DNA from: Streptomyces sp. NBC_00078 | Lineage (GTDB): Bacteria > Actinomycetota > Actinomycetes > Streptomycetales > Streptomycetaceae | NCBI RefSeq assembly: GCF_026343335.1 | Contig: NZ_JAPELX010000001.1 | Coordinates: 496,001-560,000, forward strand | Direction of reading: 5' to 3' | DNA: 64,000 nucleotides | Shown: positions 60,930 to 64,000 of the stretch, one piece after another | Layout: every line of letters begins with the position of its first letter | How positions within the stretch are numbered: position 1 is the first letter of the stretch | The notes under the pieces: generated by a model | Told to the model about the DNA's origin: nothing | The model's input: only the letters and a program-made list of their open reading frames with translations | Databases searched by the model: none | Position numbers and translations under genes: made by a program

Positions 60930-61102
60930 GTCCTGTCGTCAAATTCCCGTCGTCCGCCCGAAGGGCGGGCCGCGCGGCGTCAGGTGCATGCTTTCGGCGT
61001 GCCGGGCGCAGACCCTCGTACTGGTTGTACGTGGGTCTGCGCCCGGTGCGGCGAGAGTGCGTGCATGGCGTCGCGCGGCAGGCGGGAATTTGACGACAGG
61101 TC
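60930..61102. mobile_element. 173-bp MITE with 20-bp inverted termini and CTAG target duplication
   Basis: Left end GTCCTGTCGTCAAATTCCCG (60930-60949); the right end, reverse-complemented, is GACCTGTCGTCAAATTCCCG (61102-61083): 19 of 20 bases match. CTAG flanks both sides (60926-60929, 61103-61106), a 4-bp duplication as made by IS5-family transposases. The inside is a long imperfect palindrome centred on TACTGGTTGTAC (about 61019-61030), with GGGCGCAGACCC / GGGTCTGCGCCC arms. No coding capacity. The GNAT stop codon lies in the second CTAG. Confidence 0.85.
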
Positions 61103-61106
61103 CTAG

Positions 61107-61883
61107 CTAGGGCACGTACGTGTACGGCGTCGTCGTGGTCAGTGGCGCGAAGCCCATGCGTTCGAGGATGGGGCGGCTCTGGCTGGAGGCATCGACCTGG
61201 AGGTAGCGGTAGCCGCGCTCCACTGCGGCGCGGGCCCGGTGTGCGACCAGGGCGCGGTAGACACCCCGGCCGCGCCAGGCCTCCACGGTGCCGCCGCCCC
61301 ACAGGCCGGCGAAGCGGGTGCCGGGGACGAGCTCCATGCGGGCCGCGCTCACCGGTACGTCGCCGGCGAGGGCGACGGTGGCGACGATCGTGTCCGGCTC
61401 ACCCGTCAGCCGGGCGAGCAGCTGGTGGCGCATCCGGGAGCCGTCGGCGCCGAAGGCCTGCTCGTGCACGTCCACGAGCAGGTCGACGCCCGCCGCGTCG
61501 GTGACGGGCAGCAGGCGGATGCCCTCGGGCGGTTCGGCATCGAGGTCGAGGCGGGCGGCCTCGGCGATCATCAGCGTCTCCCCGGGCTCGGGCTCGAAAC
61601 CGGCGGCCCTGAGCCGCTGCCCCAGATCCACCGGCAGGTCGTGCCCGTACAGCTTCCACTCGAACTCGAGGCCCAGCCGGGAGAAGTACGCGATCTGCCC
61701 GGCGATCACCGCGTCCGCGTCCGCCTCGGCCAGGTCGGACCACACCACCCCGTTCCAGCCGCGCGCCGAGGCAACCCGGCGCACCACACCGCCGACCCGC
61801 TCGACGCGCGCGTCGAGCCCGTCGGGCCGGGCGCCTTCACGCATGTCGTGGTCGAAGAGAGCGAGCACCCCGGCATGATCCAT
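61107..61883 (-). CDS. GNAT-family N-acetyltransferase
   Basis: 258 aa. GNAT features in the C-terminal half: strand VPVSAARMELVPGTRFAGLW, the acetyl-CoA loop VEAWRGRGVYRALVAHRAR (R/Q-x-x-G-x-G/A type) and the YLQVDASSQSRPILERMGF end. An N-terminal ~100 residues (VERVGGVVRRVASARGW) may be a second degenerate GNAT unit. Substrate unknown. Its TAG stop (61109-61107) abuts the MITE, which inserted at its 3' end without damaging it. Confidence 0.9.
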   Translation of the reverse strand: MDHAGVLALFDHDMREGARPDGLDARVERVGGVVRRVASARGWNGVVWSDLAEADADAVIAGQIAYFSRLGLEFEWKLYGHDLPVDLGQRLRAAGFEPEPGETLMIAEAARLDLDAEPPEGIRLLPVTDAAGVDLLVDVHEQAFGADGSRMRHQLLARLTGEPDTIVATVALAGDVPVSAARMELVPGTRFAGLWGGGTVEAWRGRGVYRALVAHRARAAVERGYRYLQVDASSQSRPILERMGFAPLTTTTPYTYVP

Positions 61884-61936
61884 GGGCTCACTCCAGCATC
61901 CCGGGGCGCGGGGGACAACAGCTTTACCCGCGGCCG

Positions 61937-62112
61937 CCCGGCTTTACCGCCGCGAGGTACTCGCCGCCGGTTCGCTGACCGGCGGTGTGACCCTGGAGAA
62001 CCTGGGCCCGGGAGCGCTGCCCTGGATCGCGCTCCCGCTGATCACGGCCGCCCTCGTCACCGTGGCCGTCGCCCGTCGGCATGCCTTTCCGGCAGCGCGG
62101 GGGCGTATCTAG
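61937..62112 (+). pseudogene. C-terminal remnant of an MFS transporter
   Basis: A plus-strand frame reads RLYRREVLAAGSLTGGVTLE, then LGPGALPWIALPLITAALVTVAV and ends ARRHAFPAARGRI with TAG at 62110-62112. It looks like the last loop and final membrane helix of a major-facilitator exporter. There is no start or upstream transporter sequence: the preceding 50 bp reach the GNAT start. Probably a leftover of a deletion. Confidence 0.6.
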
Positions 62113-62160
62113 GCCGCTGCGGAGATCACAGCAAAGCGGCCTCCAGCGAGCACGGGCGAT

Positions 62161-62541
62161 GTGCGACGCCGCGCACGCCTGGGTGGGCCCCGGGCGCGGA
62201 TCGTGTACGTCGCCCCGTCGCGGCAACTGTCCTCGTGGCCGGCCGAGTTGGGGGTTCCCGCTGCGCCGGTGCGGGCGCTGACGTTCAACGAGGTCGCGCC
62301 GGATCTGGTGGTGGAAGGCCCTGTGCCCGAGCCGGTTCAGGAGGTGCGGGCCTGCGCCTTCACGGCCGGGGCGCCTGAGCATCACCGGGCCGCTGTTCCC
62401 GAGATGCAGGGGCAGGCCACGGTGCCTACGATCTATGGGGAACCAGACCAGGTGGACGGCCCGGTCTCCTCCGAGGGAGGAGGCGCTTGCCCTTGTTGTC
62501 GGCACATCGGCTGCCCCGGCTGTCCGCGCGTTTTCCGCTGA
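62161..62541 (+). other. Open frame of uncertain status, possibly decayed gene
   Basis: A 126-aa frame: RIVYVAPSRQLSSWPAELGV and RALTFNEVAPDLVVEGPVP look like protein, but the start (MRRRARLGGPRA) has no ribosome site and the end (SEGGGACPCCRHIGCPGCP) is implausible. I do not recognise a family. It may be a fragment of a reductase-like gene; a functional protein is unlikely. Confidence 0.35.
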
Positions 62542-62562
62542 AGGCGAAGGGCTGAGCCCGCC

Positions 62563-63291
62563 ATGGCGACCCGCAACGACGACGTCGACTGGGACGCCTG
62601 GCCGGTCGCGGACTACCTCGCGGAGAACTATCGCGACCTGCACCGGTCCGACGCCGCGGTGATCAGTCACCACTCGGCGTTCTACCGGCGGTTCGTGCCG
62701 GGTTCCGTCGGCCGCTCGGTGGAGTTCGGGGCCGGCCCCAATCTGTATCCCCTGATTCTCGCGGCCGCCGCGAGTCGCCGTATCGAGGCCGTCGAGGCGG
62801 GGGCGGGCAACATCGCCTACCTGGAGAACCAGATCCTCTGCGGCCCCGACGCCAGCTGGCAGCCGTTCCACGCGCTGTCCCGGCGCCTGAACCCTGATCT
62901 GCCGGCCACGCTGGCCGGGGCACTGGCACACGTCAACGTCGTCCACGCCGACGTCAGGGAGCTGGAGCCCGCCGGCTACGAGCTGGCGTCGATGCACTTC
63001 GTCGCCGAGGGCGCCACCGAGGACTTCGCGGAGTTCACCGACTTCTGCCGCGCCTTCGTCCGCTGCGTGGTTCCCGGCGGGCACCTGGTGGCCGCCTTCA
63101 TGGAGAACATGCCCACCTACCGCATCGGGCCCGCGTCCCGCTGGCCGGGCTGCCCGGTGAATCCGGAGATCGTCACCAGGGTGTTCACCCCGATGACCCG
63201 CGACCTGTCCGTCACGCGCATCGACAGCGACCCGGCACAGCCGGAGCACGGGGACTCCGGGATGGTGCTGATGACCGCCGTGGCCCGTTAG
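62563..63291 (+). CDS. SCO2525-type SAM-dependent methyltransferase
   Basis: 242 aa, NNMT/PNMT-like fold: WPVADYLAENYRDLHRSDAAVI at the N-terminus, SAM motif SVEFGAGPNLYPLILAA, VEAGAGNIAYLENQI, and VVPGGHLVAAFMENMPTYRIGPASRWPGCPVN. It matches the streptomycete SCO2525 group of N- or O-methyltransferases, substrate unknown. Convergent with the chaplin gene across a terminator hairpin. Confidence 0.85.
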   Translation: MATRNDDVDWDAWPVADYLAENYRDLHRSDAAVISHHSAFYRRFVPGSVGRSVEFGAGPNLYPLILAAAASRRIEAVEAGAGNIAYLENQILCGPDASWQPFHALSRRLNPDLPATLAGALAHVNVVHADVRELEPAGYELASMHFVAEGATEDFAEFTDFCRAFVRCVVPGGHLVAAFMENMPTYRIGPASRWPGCPVNPEIVTRVFTPMTRDLSVTRIDSDPAQPEHGDSGMVLMTAVAR

Positions 63292-63328
63292 ACGAGCTGG
63301 AGGACGTGGCCCCACCCGGGTCGCTGGA

Positions 63329-63358
63329 GGCCCTGCCGGTCCCCCGCCCGGCAGGGCC
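63329..63358. terminator. Bidirectional terminator before the chaplin gene's end
   Basis: GGCCCTGCCGG (63329-63339), 8-nt loop, CCGGCAGGGCC (63348-63358), followed by TTTCC on the plus strand; between the methyltransferase and chaplin genes. Confidence 0.75.
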
Positions 63359-63385
63359 TTTCCTCGCTGCGCTGGGTGGGTGCGG

Positions 63386-64000
63386 TCAGCGTGTCGCCCG
63401 TCGCCGCAAGCTCCGGTGGACGGCGGCTCCGCCCAGGACCAGCGCGACGCTCGCCGCGGCGGCGGGGAGTGTCTGGTCGGCGCCGGTGTGGGCGAGGGAG
63501 GGCGGGGTCTCCAGCGGCGTGGTGCGCTGTGCGGTCACCTGCTGCGGATGCGCCTTGGCCGGAGCGGACGGCTTCGGCGCCGGCTTGGCGCGGTGGTGAG
63601 CGCGGCCGGAGCTGTTCCTGGACTCGTTGCCGACAGCAGCGTTGCCGACGCCGACCACGTTCGCCGTGTTCCCGCTGACGTTCACCGGGACATGCAACGG
63701 GAGCTGGACGGTGTTGCCCGAGACCACCCCCGGCGAATCCTTTCCGCTGCCGTCCGCCGCGCTGCCGCCGAAGGTGGCCTTGCCCGCTGCGTGCTTGCCT
63801 CGCGCGCTCCTGTTGACACAGCTGTTGCCCACGGCGGGGTTGAGGAGCCCCACCACGTTCACCGTGTTCCCGCACACGTTCACCGGGACATGCACCGGCA
63901 GCTGGACGGTGTTGCCCGAGATCACGCCGGGCGAATCGGCACTGAAACCGTTCGCGGCGGAGCCCCCGTCGGCCGCGAAAGCGACGCTCACCGGACCCGC
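63386..64000 (-). CDS. Long chaplin with sortase motif, 5' end beyond window
   Basis: At least 205 aa are in the window; the frame runs off the right edge, where the signal peptide must lie. Two chaplin domains are visible: ISGNTVQLPVHVPVNVCGN with GNSCVN (Cys pair kept), and VSGNTVQLPLHVPVNVSGN with GNESRN (both Cys replaced). A Lys/Pro linker (HHRAKPAPKPSAPAKAHPQQ) leads to the sortase motif LAHTG, a membrane span and a basic tail RRRATR. Such proteins (ChpA-C group) are anchored in the cell wall and help coat aerial hyphae with amyloid. Confidence 0.92.
   Translation of the reverse strand, partial: AGPVSVAFAADGGSAANGFSADSPGVISGNTVQLPVHVPVNVCGNTVNVVGLLNPAVGNSCVNRSARGKHAAGKATFGGSAADGSGKDSPGVVSGNTVQLPLHVPVNVSGNTANVVGVGNAAVGNESRNSSGRAHHRAKPAPKPSAPAKAHPQQVTAQRTTPLETPPSLAHTGADQTLPAAAASVALVLGGAAVHRSLRRRATR

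Noticed and set aside
1..64000. tRNA, rRNA, CRISPR array, prophage or complete biosynthetic cluster
   Set aside because: No cloverleaf-like sequence, no regularly spaced repeats, no phage or integrase genes, and no set of core biosynthetic enzymes were seen.

Overview
The window is chromosomal DNA from a Streptomyces (high-GC actinobacterium). The evidence is about 70% GC with strong third-position GC bias, GTG starts behind GGAGG-type ribosome sites, and lineage-typical families: a streptophobe-type membrane protein, a long chaplin, clpP3/clpP4 with a PopR-like regulator, DasR-type chitinase operators, geosmin/2-MIB-type genes, an SCO2525-type methyltransferase, SPW-repeat and DUF6328 proteins, and a sulfur-leader peptide. 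The gene mix (many oxidoreductases, VOC, SRPBCC and SnoaL proteins, secreted hydrolases, pseudogenes, a MITE) suggests a chromosome arm or arm-proximal region rather than core.

Layout. 1-9.8 kb: F420-type oxidoreductase (cut by the left edge), hypothetical proteins, two small membrane proteins, an aldo/keto reductase, a broken alpha/beta hydrolase, a TetR-MFS export pair with a clear tandem operator, SRPBCC protein, RNase HI and a VOC protein. 9.9-11.8 kb: a zinc alcohol dehydrogenase fused directly to the wreck of a 2-methylisoborneol locus (encapsulin cyclic-nucleotide domain joined to the C-terminal part of GPP methyltransferase). 12-16.7 kb: SGNH lipoprotein, PhnB-like protein, epoxide hydrolase, then clpP3-like/clpP4-like genes behind tandem PopR-type boxes and a convergent popR-like gene. 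16.7-19.5 kb: methyltransferase, SigB/F-type sigma factor and a HATPase anti-sigma-type kinase. 19.5-24.2 kb: streptophobe protein, a broken SH3-like gene, and a double-FHA ABC exporter.

24.5-41.2 kb is accessory metabolism: small enzymes, LysR + DinB protein, adenosine deaminase, dehydrogenases, a secreted PI-PLC, a GH19 chitinase with two dre-like sites, an ArsR-SRPBCC pair, aldehyde dehydrogenase, an ECF42-type sigma factor coupled to a YCII/DGPF protein, and an acyl-CoA dehydrogenase. 41.2-47.7 kb is a minus-strand organosulfur-scavenging operon (SfnG-type, two SfnB/DszC-type, SsuE and SsuD) preceded by a 27-aa cysteine-ended leader peptide and a divergent LysR gene. 48-51.7 kb carries an SDR/DUF2867 protein, DNA photolyase and SPW protein. 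51.8-59 kb is an APC permease, a ROK regulator, a CsxA-like exo-beta-D-glucosaminidase with a perfect ROK-type operator, and a secreted multidomain protein. 59-64 kb holds a GlsB-type membrane protein, an epimerase, a CTAG-flanked MITE beside a GNAT gene, an MFS remnant, a methyltransferase and a long chaplin cut by the right edge.

Genes that probably work together: TetR with MFS; the ClpP pair with PopR; the sigma factor with the neighbouring HATPase kinase; ECF factor with DGPF protein; ArsR with SRPBCC; the five sulfur genes with leader and LysR; and ROK regulator, permease and glucosaminidase, with the chitinase (20 kb away) serving the same chitin/chitosan diet. All functional calls are by reading motifs; no database search was possible.
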